From assembly GCA_027574665.1 (NCBI GenBank), contig CM050690.1, forward strand, positions 37,663,165 through 37,727,164: a stretch of 64,000 bases of DNA, written 5' to 3'. Shown piece by piece: positions 38,701 to 48,900 of the stretch. A program made the translations under genes and the position numbers. Within the stretch, counting starts at the first letter, position 1, and every line of letters starts with the position of its first letter. The notes under the pieces were generated by a model. It had not been told where the DNA came from and ran no database searches. It worked only from the letters and a program-made list of their open reading frames with translations. The DNA comes from Rhynochetos jubatus. Lineage: Eukaryota; Chordata; Aves; Eurypygiformes; Rhynochetidae.

Positions 38701-41700
38701 ACTTAAAAATCCCTAAAAGGCTTTCAAGACAATTTATATCATGCTGCCATAAAGCAATCTGCCCAGCTGGCTCAGGAGTTTGGCAGCAAGAGCCTATTGT
38801 GGCAAGTATGTCCACTAAATTACATGTACTGCAAACTGTGCTGTGTAAAGTGAAGTGTGCAGATGCCACCTAACATGACATAGAAGAAAAACCCGCAAGT
38901 AAATCTAAGCCATTTTTTCTTGCTTGTAGACAAGGAATGTTCATCTGAGGGAGATGTGCTTTTTAATTTATTACTAGAAGCCAGTAAAAACCATTTGCCC
39001 AAATTCTATCAGTCTTTGCAAAGAGACAGATCTCAGAAATATCTCCATCACTATATGTGGAAGGCAATCTTACACCTAGACTTCCAAATTACTCTCCCCT
39101 TTTTTATTTTGTGGCTACCACCTAGATTCTGCATTTGGTGTTATCTGTCATTTGGCAGGGAGGAATGTTCAACAAGAGACATTTGACCTGACTTCCAAAT
39201 AACTCATTTCAGCCAGAATCTGTTCTTAATCTTTATGTTAAAAAAGACTCCTGGCACTCTAAAGCACTCCAGTGACAGTGAAGTATTGCCAAATGAACAT
39301 CATACAGAACAGGCCTAGCTGCCATGCTGTAGAAACTGTTCAAGCTGTCCAAAGCTTTCCCACAACCCATGCATCAAACCGATTTCATTTCCGCATCTTC
39401 AGTCTGCCACTTCATAAACACAGATTTAATCCAGTCCTTAACTCACTTTGATAATGCTAGATTTCAGGCAAAATTTCCAATTTAGCAAGTGGTGACCTGA
39501 AACTTATCACTACATCTCACACTGTTTCTTTTACAATGGCTGTTACTGACCAGCACCATTCAAAAGTAGAGGAAATGTAATGTTCTTTATCTCAGATTTG
39601 AATGATCTAACAACACAAGATGTCAAACTTGTAAAATTTGAATTCTGATTATTTCAAACTGAGAACTGAACGACCTAGACTTCCAGCAGTAACTGTACAT
39701 GATTATGGACTTCATAGCTGCCATCAGAGATGTCTGCCACTGGAACTAGTCTTTGTTCAACAGTCAAGCAGTGCTCAATTAAGAGCTACTTCTTCGCTCA
39801 CTAAAATGGACTGATATTTTTCATAAAAGCTGTTATAAATGTATACATCAGCATCTAATAGAAACTGTATGTGACAGTTTTCACCACAAACCTACCTAGA
39901 CTAGTTTACAGCATACAAAAAACATAAATAAACACCATTAGCAAGGCCTCAAAATATTTTATGTTTGTTTCCTAAACTATGCCATCTGTGTCTATTTGCT
40001 AAACTGTATCTGAGGTGTCACCACATTCATAAATCTTTGATGGTGTTGTTATAGTGGGAAAATGCTTGGGGGTTTAGACGTCTTTATTAATTCCAACTAA
40101 ACCTACAGCGCACTGGCCACTGGGAACATCTGTAAGAAAGCGTTTAGCTGCTTTTAATGTAAATGTGCAAATTTGAGGACCACATCCTCAGGTAATATAA
40201 TTAAGCGTAATTTATGTCGCTTTTACCAGCTACAGATTCAACACTGAATATACACTGGAAACAGTGGTTTACCTTTAATGATGTCACAGATCAGCGACAA
40301 CATTACAGAAACATTCTCATATAGACTCACAAATCTTACCTCTGAGCTGCTGTTACCTGCCTCAGTTTTTGTAGAAATACAACTCATCCTTACTTAACAG
40401 CTGACAAACAGTGTCGCCCAAACGTATAGAACCCAAAGATAATCTAAATCTGACACACCAATGAAAAGGCACTTAATAAGCTTTGTTTCATTTTCTTCCT
40501 TCAGTATCCACAGCGATATTTATCCATTTTAATTAATTTCTACATAAGCCTATTAGTAATACCAAAACTACAGGTTCTCTGAGGAGGTTAGGGAGCAGAT
40601 GAGCAAAGGGACAATACAGCAAGCACATGAGGCAAATTTCCTACTTTAAGTGTTTTCTTTGATGTGTTATTTGACAATCCTCAACAAATTACATGAAGAA
40701 AACATGAACCAGTTGCTGGTGAAATGCTATCTGCTGACAACTATAAACGGTAGAAAAATAACATAAGGAGCTTAGCCAGATGAAAGGAAGCCCCAGGGAA
40801 AACTATGGTTTTTTTCTTTTGTCACTTTACTTGTTTAGATCTGTGCACCCACATACATCACTCAACAAATCACAGAATGCTATACTTGTTCCTGCAAAAG
40901 TTTTTGCTGAAATGGAGTTTTAATTTTGTTTTTCTGTACAACAAAAGGCTTTTCCTTACTCTAAGACAGTTTCAGCCTACAATGACATGTAGGTCACTGG
41001 GTTTGCTTGTTGCTCCTGAAACAGATTTGTATTTAAAATACTTATTAGTCATTGCCACACTGAACTGAAAGTTGGTTGATTTCAGCCGTGGCTAAAAAAT
41101 AAACTCTGTCCCCTTCCCACATCAGTATGATAACTGAACTAAAATAAGTCATACTCTATAGAGCACGATTTTTTTACATCAGTCTAAAAAATGCACTCAG
41201 GGTTTTCCTACCTCCGTGTGAAATGACCTTTTTGTAAGGTTCAATGACTTTCATATCAATTCTCTGTTCTTGTTCTCCAATGACAACCGTTCTCCATAAC
41301 CTGTTGTCCTCTCGCTCCTCTTCAGCGGTGTACTCTGGAATTGATTCAGACTCCTCCTGGGAAGCATCCTTAGCAGCAGCTTGCTCTTCTAAAAAATAAA
41401 ATTATATGTATTATATCTTCCTGTAAAAGACCTAAATGAAAAATAAGTAACAGGAAAAATAAGTAACAGCAAAAATAAACGGATGACTGAAATCAACTAG
41501 GTTTCTACAGCACTATCCTGGATCTGCACTGGTATAAGTAAGAGCAGAATTTGATCATCTAACAGTCAGTAAATAAGAAGTTTCTGATTTTAATAACCCT
41601 TCATCATTATGAACATAAAAAGAACAGCAACAATTATGACTGTGCAGAATACCACCAAGGGATTTTTGCATCCAGTTAGTAAAAATGATCACTGCTGCAC

Positions 41701-44700
41701 TGTAGATCTGTAGAAATCTTTGTCTCGCCGGTATGAGTACTATACTGAAAGCAAAACATGGAAGTAGAAGTGAACACAACGATGCTTCTTGTCTAGAGAG
41801 GAATTACCACAGAGCTATAGCTTCTCAGCCTTTCCCCAGTTTGTCTCCAATCTCTTCACATGTTGCACCAACAGATATGAAGAACACCCATCTTCATGAT
41901 GGTGTTGAGATAATGCTGACTCCTTATATACCTCAAGCACCATATTCGCCTCCCTCAGGGCCTTTCAGTTGAGGTTAAATACCAGACCCCTCCCAGAAGT
42001 GAAGTACAGAGCAGCCAGGCAATCTGGCCTGTTCATACCCGTGAGAGAACAGGTACATATAGTCCACAGACACAATGATCACAATAAATAAACTTCATGG
42101 CTGACAAGCAACTATGAAGTCTCATAGCACAGCCTCTCTGCTGGATAGTTTTAGTGTCAGAGAAGCTATGAAGTAATTAACAAAATCTAGATTTCCATTG
42201 CACATTGACAAGACAGCTTTTAACAACAAATTTAACTGCATTCTAGTTTTTCAAACTTAACGGCTGGTTACAGAGAAAGTGACATGAAAGTGATTCTGTT
42301 CACAGCTTCATTTTTTTATTAATTTAACTAAAAAAATATTATTTATTTATTTAATTTCCTTCATTAGTTATTGTTACAACACACTGATTTTCCCTTGTGG
42401 CAAAAAAATAAAATACCTCTTTTGTACTATTATTCTTCCTGAAGAATCTTTGCCTTGTGTGTGCATATTATTCATTTATCCTCATAGTAAAGATTCTGTA
42501 CATTTTATGCATTACACGTATTTGAATTAAATGAAACCAACTGTTGTTTTTAAAGTAGTATTCTGGCTCTGCAGTCACCAGTAAGAGCCAAGGTAACAAC
42601 ATCAACACAGCCAGCAGGTGGATCAAGCTGCTAAGATTGCAGTGGCTCAGGTGGATCTGGACTGACAACATAAAGGTGAGCTGTTCATGGCTAGGTGGGG
42701 CCATGACACCTCGGGCCACCAGGGGAGAGATGCCACATGTTGCAGTTGTGATGATTCTTCTTCATCATTCTTTTTAAATAAATGGGTTTCAACATTTCTC
42801 TATTACAGAGCCATCGGTTCTCCAGTGATGCGGTGGGCTCCTGGATCATGACACTAGAGTCTTTGCTTTTCCCTGTTGCCTTTTATACTTCAAATGGACC
42901 TTCAGCATCTGAGTGTAACAAGCTAAAAATTACTGTTCTCTAGTCTCAACAGCTATGTCTTCTCAGTATTTACTTCCCTGAGTTTAGCAAAACAGCCCAG
43001 AAACACTGATCTGTGAAGATTATGAGAATTGGTAACAGCAGAGTGAGTAGTGGTTAACAGTAGAGTGACAGAAATGCAAAGGTAACAAAGGCTGTTTACA
43101 ATGAAAATTAAGTATTCTGCACTAGTTCTTATGACTATACTCTTAGCTCATGTAATATATAGCCTTTTATTTAGGCCAGACAGCAATAAAATAGTATGCT
43201 ATTTATTTTCCTTTTCTACTCTGTGTTCCTGGGTCATCTCAGTGGAGGATATTTTGCTGAATAAGTATGTCAAAAATCAAACTACACAACTGTAAAAATG
43301 TCACCAATCACACAAGCACCTTGAGTTCTTCTTTACTTAGGAGCTCAGGGAAACTGGTCCAGCTTTACCAATTGAATAAATCATCACGTTTAGAAAGCAA
43401 CAAAAAAGGTTGAGGAGAAATGCTTGCTATAAATATAGCTGCCACCAAAATCACTGGAGTTGAATTTATTTACTTGAGGGCTTAAAGGCAAAATCTGTTT
43501 CACAGCAGACAGGTTTTTGCTCTCACACAGTGGTCACAACAGTTTGAAACTGCAAGCGTACTCTGCCCCCTGTGAGTGTATGCGTGTGTTAGTTTTTACC
43601 TTTGCTACAAAATATTGTAACCATCAAGCAACCCATCACTATGCTCTGCATCTACCCATAAGGAAATCATCCTTCTAATGAGAAGTGACGTTAGAGACGC
43701 TCATGCATGACTGAGTACACAGTAACGCCTCTTCAGCAGTATCACTTGAACTGGTGCAACTAGTCTCGCACGCTCAAAAGAGCATGTAGTACTGAAATCA
43801 GTGACCTCACTAGCAGTAGAGAATTTAAATACAAGGGGAAATTCAGTTTAAATGGATCCATTTTTAAAGTTCCTTTCTCTTGTAAATTGTCACACACATT
43901 TATGACCTGTATGTAGATTAGTGAATACAGTTCTTACATGGTTCTTAAGGTATTAGCAAGGAATGTGTGTTACCACCCTATTTAGTGCATCATGAGGGTA
44001 AGTAAAGTAAGACAGTGCAAAACAATTTTACACCACACGGCAGAAAATCATTATATATAAAGGAAGAGTGAAGTATCTTCTGCATACTTCAGTGTGTATC
44101 TATCCTAGCTAGATACTAGCTCTGTGGAGAAAGCATATTTAAATTGGTGGAACGAGGAATTCTTTTGTTCCATCACCTGAACTAGCTTTATCATGCCACC
44201 ACACACCTTCCATATCTCAGCTTTCAAACCATATATGGGAATAATAAAAAAAAAAAGACCTCACTAACAAAAGATCTTTATCACCATGCTGTGTCTACTT
44301 CATTTATGCACTGCAAGGTCTTTGGTGCAGGTTACATCAGCCAACATATTTTGCACAAGGTTATATCTTTAATATTACTGATATAACTGATCTAGAGCTG
44401 CAAGAAGGTCCAGTTAGCTATAGTGTTCTCTACAACAGACAGCCACTGCTTTCTTCAACAGCTCTCTTCAGGCAAGTCCTATCTTACTGGGCAAAGACAG
44501 GACTTCAGATTTGATTCTCTCTAGGTAGCTCTTCTTATTCTATTTGATCAGCTGCACTATTTCTTTCTGCGCTCTGCATAAGCACAAATATATTACTTTA
44601 GGCAGGGGAAGAAAGGTTTTTATTGTCTGCTATTTTTTAACATCTGGACACCTAGCATTAACCCTCAAATGCTTTTACCATATTAACAGACTGACAGGCA

Positions 44701-45949
44701 TGAAACCGATCATGTAATCAGTAAAGAAAGAGAGATGAACTCTACAGTTACAATCTAGAACATTACCTTGTCCAGTGTATTCAAAAGAGTCTGCTTCATC
44801 AGGAGTGTCAAGGTCATCTACATTGATGTCAATTTCATCTGGCGTATCCAAATTATCGTCAGAAAGTATAGATCCTTCACTCTGGTCCAAAGAAAGATTG
44901 ATATTTGGAGCAGTGAGCTTTATCCTTCTGGGATGGGAACCGTTAAGATCAAGAGAATTGGGAGGTTCTGAAAGAGGAAGGAAAAAAAAAAAAAAAAAGA
45001 ACAAACTTCATCTCCTCCTCATACAATTCATATCCCAGATACGCAAGAATCACCTTCAAACACACTGGGACAGATCAATTTTAGTAACAACAAGCCATTT
45101 GAGACCACCCAACATAAAATACAAATATCAACATTAATGTTTAAAAAATAAAACAAGCATCTACAGCAATGGCAGATGTAGCTGGGAGTTCTTAAGTTAT
45201 GCAAAATCCAGAATTTTTTTTTTTTTTTTTTTTCCAATCATCAGATGAAAACCAAACCTTGGACATGCTCTGACCCACAACGTTTAGGAATTTAAAGAGC
45301 AATATACAAATCATTTGTCCTGAACCAGGACACTGCCAAATCCTGGAGAAATTCATATGAGTCAAAATGCTCTGTAAATACTTGTTTTCTTTGGCACCTG
45401 CTGCTATTTAAATGGTGCCAAATTGCAAGTAGCTATGTCTTTAGTCTGAACTACAGATCATCTTAGTCAATACAGTAACAGAAATAATACCGCTGAATCT
45501 CTATTGGTCTTAAATAAAAGCGGTCTTCAACAAGACAAAAGCTAGGTATGGCTGTGCCCTTTGTCACTGCATTACATGGCACATTTTAACCTATTCTGAC
45601 TGAAGCATTCTAATGCTCACTTAGACAGTACTCAAACATAAGATAAATAATAGATTCTACTTAAACATCACAAGGACTAAATGAGTGATGACAACAAAGC
45701 ACAAGAGAAAGTACAATTATTATTTCTCAAGTGAAGAAGAAAATTGACTAAATAAAGCAAACTGAATGCTGCACTGATTCTTTACTGGCACAGAAACATC
45801 CTTCTCGCTGCATAATTAAATGTCAAGGAATAAGATGTAATTAAGAAAGTGACTAAGAGCTTCTCTCACCGGGTCTCATCTCTGTAGCACTGGGGCTTAA
45901 TACATCCTCAGCAAAGGGGATGTCCATTCCCACATCCTCTTGTACCAAC
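23753..45949 (-). CDS. PRUNE2: PRUNE2 3' portion (BCH-domain region), ten coding exons, partial gene
   Basis: Ten exons on the minus strand, read from 45949 down to 23753, join in one frame with GT/AG borders throughout. Exon lengths are 80, 201, 177, 103, 132, 87, 99, 39, 48 and 46 nt including the stop. The product matches my memory of the vertebrate PRUNE2/BMCC1 C-terminus: [20 protein letters not shown], the acidic LDTPDE linker, [12 protein letters not shown], then a BCH domain from about residue 118 to 286 (numbered from the ATG at 45927). BCH domains have a CRAL-TRIO/Sec14-like fold. In the BNIP2, caytaxin and PRUNE2 family they act as cytoplasmic scaffolds that bind Rho-pathway proteins and partner BCH proteins; PRUNE2 is mainly neuronal. 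At residues 80-83 the sequence is SFEY, where BNIP2 and caytaxin have a W-acidic kinesin-light-chain motif. The giant upstream exon and DHH/DHHA2 exons are absent, so the gene is cut by the window edge. From M45927 the protein is 329 residues. Confidence 0.96.
23799..26013 (-). other. PRUNE2: PRUNE2 intron I-J
   Basis: This 2.2-kb phase-2 intron holds no recognisable feature besides short A runs near 24915. Confidence 0.85.
26014..26061 (-). CDS. PRUNE2: PRUNE2 exon I (48-nt cassette-like exon)
   Basis: This 48-nt exon has phase 2 at both ends and encodes [15 protein letters not shown]. Human PRUNE2 has TSCLYNDPEMSSMEK. The acceptor is atccag and the donor GA|gtaag. Skipping it would keep the frame into the terminal exon. 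Confidence 0.92.
26062..27564 (-). other. PRUNE2: PRUNE2 intron H-I
   Basis: This 1.5-kb phase-2 intron holds no recognisable feature. Confidence 0.85.
27565..27603 (-). CDS. PRUNE2: PRUNE2 exon H (39-nt cassette-like exon)
   Basis: This 39-nt exon has phase 2 at both ends and encodes [12 protein letters not shown] plus split Lys codons on either side. Human PRUNE2 has [13 protein letters not shown] here. The acceptor is catgcag and the donor AA|gtaag. It is too short for ORF-based detection and was placed by homology and splice sites. Confidence 0.93.
27604..30166 (-). other. PRUNE2: PRUNE2 intron G-H
   Basis: This 2.6-kb phase-2 intron holds no recognisable feature. The ORFs of about 60-105 codons here show no known domain. 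Confidence 0.85.
30167..30265 (-). CDS. PRUNE2: PRUNE2 exon G (end of BCH domain)
   Basis: This 99-nt exon has phase 2 at both ends and encodes [20 protein letters not shown], then [12 protein letters not shown]. That closes the BCH domain with the conserved P-M-x-x-(V/I)-x-I-P pattern. Acceptor ttcag and donor AA|gtaagt are both strong. Confidence 0.97.
30266..33653 (-). other. PRUNE2: PRUNE2 intron F-G
   Basis: This 3.4-kb phase-2 intron carries an A run near 31490-31504 and an 18-nt T run at 33189-33206. No coding exon or identifiable element is visible. Confidence 0.85.
33654..33740 (-). CDS. PRUNE2: PRUNE2 exon F (BCH domain)
   Basis: This 87-nt exon has phase 2 at both ends and encodes [20 protein letters not shown], then LAVTRPFI. 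The VHPSWFIRT segment is a hallmark of the BCH family. It is separated from exon E by the shortest intron of the gene (149 nt). The acceptor is cttag after a 20-nt poly-T on the transcribed strand; the donor is AG|gtatgt. Confidence 0.97.
33890..34021 (-). CDS. PRUNE2: PRUNE2 exon E (BCH domain)
   Basis: This 132-nt exon has phase 2 at both ends and encodes [20 protein letters not shown], then [20 protein letters not shown] and IDR. It is the core of the BCH/CRAL-TRIO-like fold and nearly identical to the human sequence as I recall it. The acceptor is ctgtcag and the donor CG|gtgag. Confidence 0.97.
34022..37011 (-). other. PRUNE2: PRUNE2 intron D-E
   Basis: This 3.0-kb phase-2 intron contains A-rich runs near 34880-34910 and nothing else I can identify. 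Confidence 0.85.
37012..37114 (-). CDS. PRUNE2: PRUNE2 exon D (BCH domain)
   Basis: This 103-nt exon enters at phase 1 and leaves at phase 2, so it is the only internal exon here whose skipping would shift the frame. It encodes residues 146-179: [20 protein letters not shown], then [24 protein letters not shown] is the signature of the BNIP2/PRUNE2 BCH domain. The acceptor is tctgcag and the donor CT|gtaagt. Confidence 0.97.
37115..41211 (-). other. PRUNE2: PRUNE2 intron C-D
   Basis: This 4.1-kb phase-1 intron shows no coding exon or recognised repeat. It contains the 9-bp-stem inverted repeat at 38105-38131. The small ORFs inside have no recognisable similarity. Confidence 0.85.
41212..41388 (-). 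CDS. PRUNE2: PRUNE2 exon C (start of BCH domain)
   Basis: This 177-nt exon has phase 1 at both ends and encodes residues 87-145. A variable [10 protein letters not shown] stretch is followed by the conserved [20 protein letters not shown] and [20 protein letters not shown] segments that open the BCH domain. The acceptor is tttttag and the donor G|gtagg. Confidence 0.97.
41389..44766 (-). other. PRUNE2: PRUNE2 intron B-C with ERVL fragment
   Basis: This 3.4-kb phase-1 intron has no exon. It contains the ERVL pol fossil at about 42585-42740, antisense to the gene. The remainder is AT-rich unique sequence. Confidence 0.85.
42585..42740 (+). mobile_element. ERVL pol fragment (integrase N-terminal region), fossil
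   Basis: The plus strand reads like the integrase zinc-binding region of avian ERVL pol: a [15 protein letters not shown]-like stretch followed by a [13 protein letters not shown]-like stretch. This is a short piece without LTRs, degraded and non-functional, lying antisense within a PRUNE2 intron. The family assignment comes from memory of avian ERVL pol sequences. Confidence 0.72.
44767..44967 (-). CDS. PRUNE2: PRUNE2 exon B (acidic linker)
   Basis: This 201-nt exon has phase 1 at both ends and encodes residues 20-86 of the short isoform. It opens with [20 protein letters not shown], followed by a Ser/Asp-rich stretch. That stretch holds two copies of LDTPDE (residues 59-64 and 72-77) and ends SFEYTGQ. 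The acceptor follows a long pyrimidine run (poly-T on the transcribed strand, 44982-44998). The BNIP2 and caytaxin kinesin-binding tryptophan is replaced here by tyrosine. Confidence 0.97.
44968..45869 (-). other. PRUNE2: PRUNE2 intron A-B
   Basis: This 902-bp phase-1 intron has no coding content. It carries a 20-nt poly-T on the plus strand at 45214-45233. A long A run at 44982-44998 serves as the pyrimidine tract of exon B on the transcribed strand. Confidence 0.9.
45870..45949 (-). CDS. PRUNE2: PRUNE2 exon A (start of short isoform)
   Basis: This 80-nt exon lies between acceptor ctctcag and donor G|gtgag. It enters with one base completing a codon and reads [20 protein letters not shown] and on to MRP, ending on the first base of a Glu codon (phase 1). 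The human protein has [20 protein letters not shown] at this point. The ATG at 45927 has G at -3 and G at +4, a strong context. It is the natural start of a BCH-only isoform, while full-length PRUNE2 reads through from an upstream exon outside the window. Confidence 0.95.
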
Positions 45950-48900
45950 CTGAGAGGTAAAATACAAAGCAAAATCTTAAAAAGAGATGCACAGGTTGAC
46001 CTTGCTATCAATACAGCTCACGTGATCTCATACAGAACTGAAATTTTCCTCAACATAGCCAGTTCTGAAGTCTGATCACAAATTAACATGAGAAATGAAC
46101 ACAGCTGGTGTAATCCTACAGTGCAGTTCTTACCCGACTTATGCACGTCTGTCTGTAAAGCCTTTGGAGGCTACAGGTCACACATAACCACTTTTATTTG
46201 GATCAAGCCATAGTACTGAATAATAACAAGCTGCCAAATGGCAGTGTTTCTCATTTCATACAAATGAAGTTGGTCTTTCACCATCATGCAAATCAGACAC
46301 ATCACTGAAGCGAGCTTCAGCTACTCTTTGCAAACTGCACACCACAGTTAGGAGTTCCATAACAGTATTTTCATTGCTGTACGTACAGTTACTGTATAGC
46401 AAAAATGAGATCACGAAAGGGTTTTTTCATTCTTTTGATATCATTTGTACTTTAGAGCAATTCTGACCCAAATCCATCATTTTGCTATACTGAAACAGTT
46501 GATGTCCTGCATTGAAAGGGTACAGGAAACACAAAAGCAAGAACTAAAACTGTATTACGAATCTTCAGATACTAAAAACTTGAAAAAAAAAAAAATCCTA
46601 GACAGACTGCATGTTTAGGAAGATATTAAGAAATTACATTTAACATACCTACATAAGACAAGTAAAAGGCATTAGGTGGTGAAAATAGCAACAAAGGTGT
46701 TCAAATGTTTAAAGCAAATTGACTTGAACTGTTTACATGTCCATTTTCTATTCAAGTATTTTATAAAATGCTTGCTGGGAGGATGGTTCAATTGCAGAGA
46801 GGAAACAAAATTTCACATTTTCAGGACATTCTTGACGGCTTCCAAACTATCTGAGCTAAAACTGTATGACATCAAAAAAGCTTCATTTATTTTATCAGAA
46901 TAATTACATTCCTATAATCTTATTCCAAACACTTAATTTTTTAATTTTTTTTTTTTCCCGTACAAAAGCTGAAGAACTGACAGTTTTCACATTTTGATTA
47001 ACAGAGCCATGATGAGAGAAAAGGAGGCAATTTTCCCTGACAGAGCAGTAGCTAGCTCTGTTCTGAATGATTCAGCCGAAAGGGTGTGAACAGACTCGGC
47101 TTGCTGCTCCTGCAGTTTCTTCCTACCCTCACTTTCCTCATGAGGACCACCCTCATCATTTTACCATGTGGAGACAAGATTCTTCTAGCCACCACAGTAG
47201 GAGTATAGCTTCTGTGATTTCTTGCTGAATTCATATTGATTAAATACAAACGTGTACATGTACACCCACCTGTAAGTGAGCCAGAGGCTTCACTGTGCTT
47301 ACAGTTGTGAAAGATCTTTACCTGAAGCCCCGTACCATCAAATTCCCAATACAGACAGGGAAACCAGTGAACTCCCACTTTTACCATGAGGCCATGGGAG
47401 AAGAGCTAGGGTGAAACACGTTTGTGCCACTCAACTCATGGCCAGGCCTTGCCTCTGAATAAAACCAGACACACATTAAATCTCGCTAATTTTACTAGAT
47501 TTATGCCCACATACCACAGACTACAACTACAAATGCAAACATTAACTGCTTAATGATTTCTACAAAACACACCAATTTTGGAATATGTTTAATCACTGAC
47601 AAATAAGGCTTGAAATATTCTCTTTGGATGCACTATAGATCAGTAAAGAAATTTGATCAAAGCATCCTGCTCATAATAAAATGAATGGCACAAATTGTCT
47701 GTAATGTGACAGTTTCTTTTTCTCTGCTCTGTAGCATCATTTGTGTTCAGAAGCTGTACAGAAAACTGACAGACAAAATACCACCACAATTCACTTAGAA
47801 AACGTAAATAAGATATTACAGTATTTGTCTTTTTTTTTTTTTGGTGTCTGTTCAATTCATACTAAAACATGTGTAATGAAGGCTAATGTATTCATCTGAA
47901 TTTAGCAGTGACAAATGTGAATTCTAACGAAGCTCTGCCAGTAACAGCCGGATAAGGCAAGAAACCGTAGTGGGGGAAACAGTGTGGAGAGAGGATGAAT
48001 ACTTCTAATCAATTTTAAACTCAGATCAAGATTTTATTTGGAGCTTTATTAAACTTTCCAAACATAAAACTACAAAAAGTTCTTGGATTAAAGCAGCTCG
48101 GGAGTACTCAGATGATGGTTTACGGGTACTCAGGGGTATAAATTTGGCTGGATAGAACAGGGGTCTGATACTAACATAAAAATGATTCATACATAGAATC
48201 TCTTAAAGCCTTATCACACCAAATGACAGTTCCTTAGTGAACTAGTTTCAGAAATCACTGCAGGAAATTATTTGAAAGGAGATGCTCTTCTTTCAACTTG
48301 TGTGAAGAGGAAGCTAGGGGAGGACAGTGAATTTTCAGGCTTTCTGTATTAAAAAGACACAGTATTTTCTGTGGTAAACCTGTAACAATGTTTGAGCAGA
48401 ATGAAGATCATCTCTGTATGACAAGAGCATGACTGAGTTTTGTATACTCTAACCCTCAGAAACGGTGACAATTACAATCTGAAAAAAGCAATTTCCCACG
48501 AGTAATTTATTCAGAATTTTGAGCGTTGCCTAAATTTTTGCAATGCCTGGGACAGAACTGTTCTAAGTCATGACATTTCCAGCATTGCCTCAAGACTGCT
48601 TTTCTCCCTGGGGCACCTTTAGGTGTGTGCACTTGGAGCTGGTATTGTTGCTTTCCCTAGAATCCCTTACACATTCATAACATAAGTTTCAAATGTTTCT
48701 CTGCTTTCAGTGGGACCACTACAGCCGAGTTAAACCAGAATCTATATTACAGTTGTGTTTACAAGAATGGTACATTTCTAGGGGATTGAAAAATAAACAT
48801 GTTTCATGTCCCTTTTTTTTTTTTTTTAATTTCTACCGAAATACAGCTGCTGCTATAGGCAATATATTCAACCCCTCGCTTAGGGATTACAAGTAAACAG

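Noticed and set aside
40040-40260. Possible conserved non-coding element with homeodomain-like TAATTA sites in intron C-D
   Set aside because: It looks unique and non-repetitive, but conservation cannot be judged from one sequence.
44775-45137. 120-codon plus-strand ORF
   Set aside because: It is antisense to PRUNE2 exon B and continues through a poly-A run; it is a shadow of the real exon.
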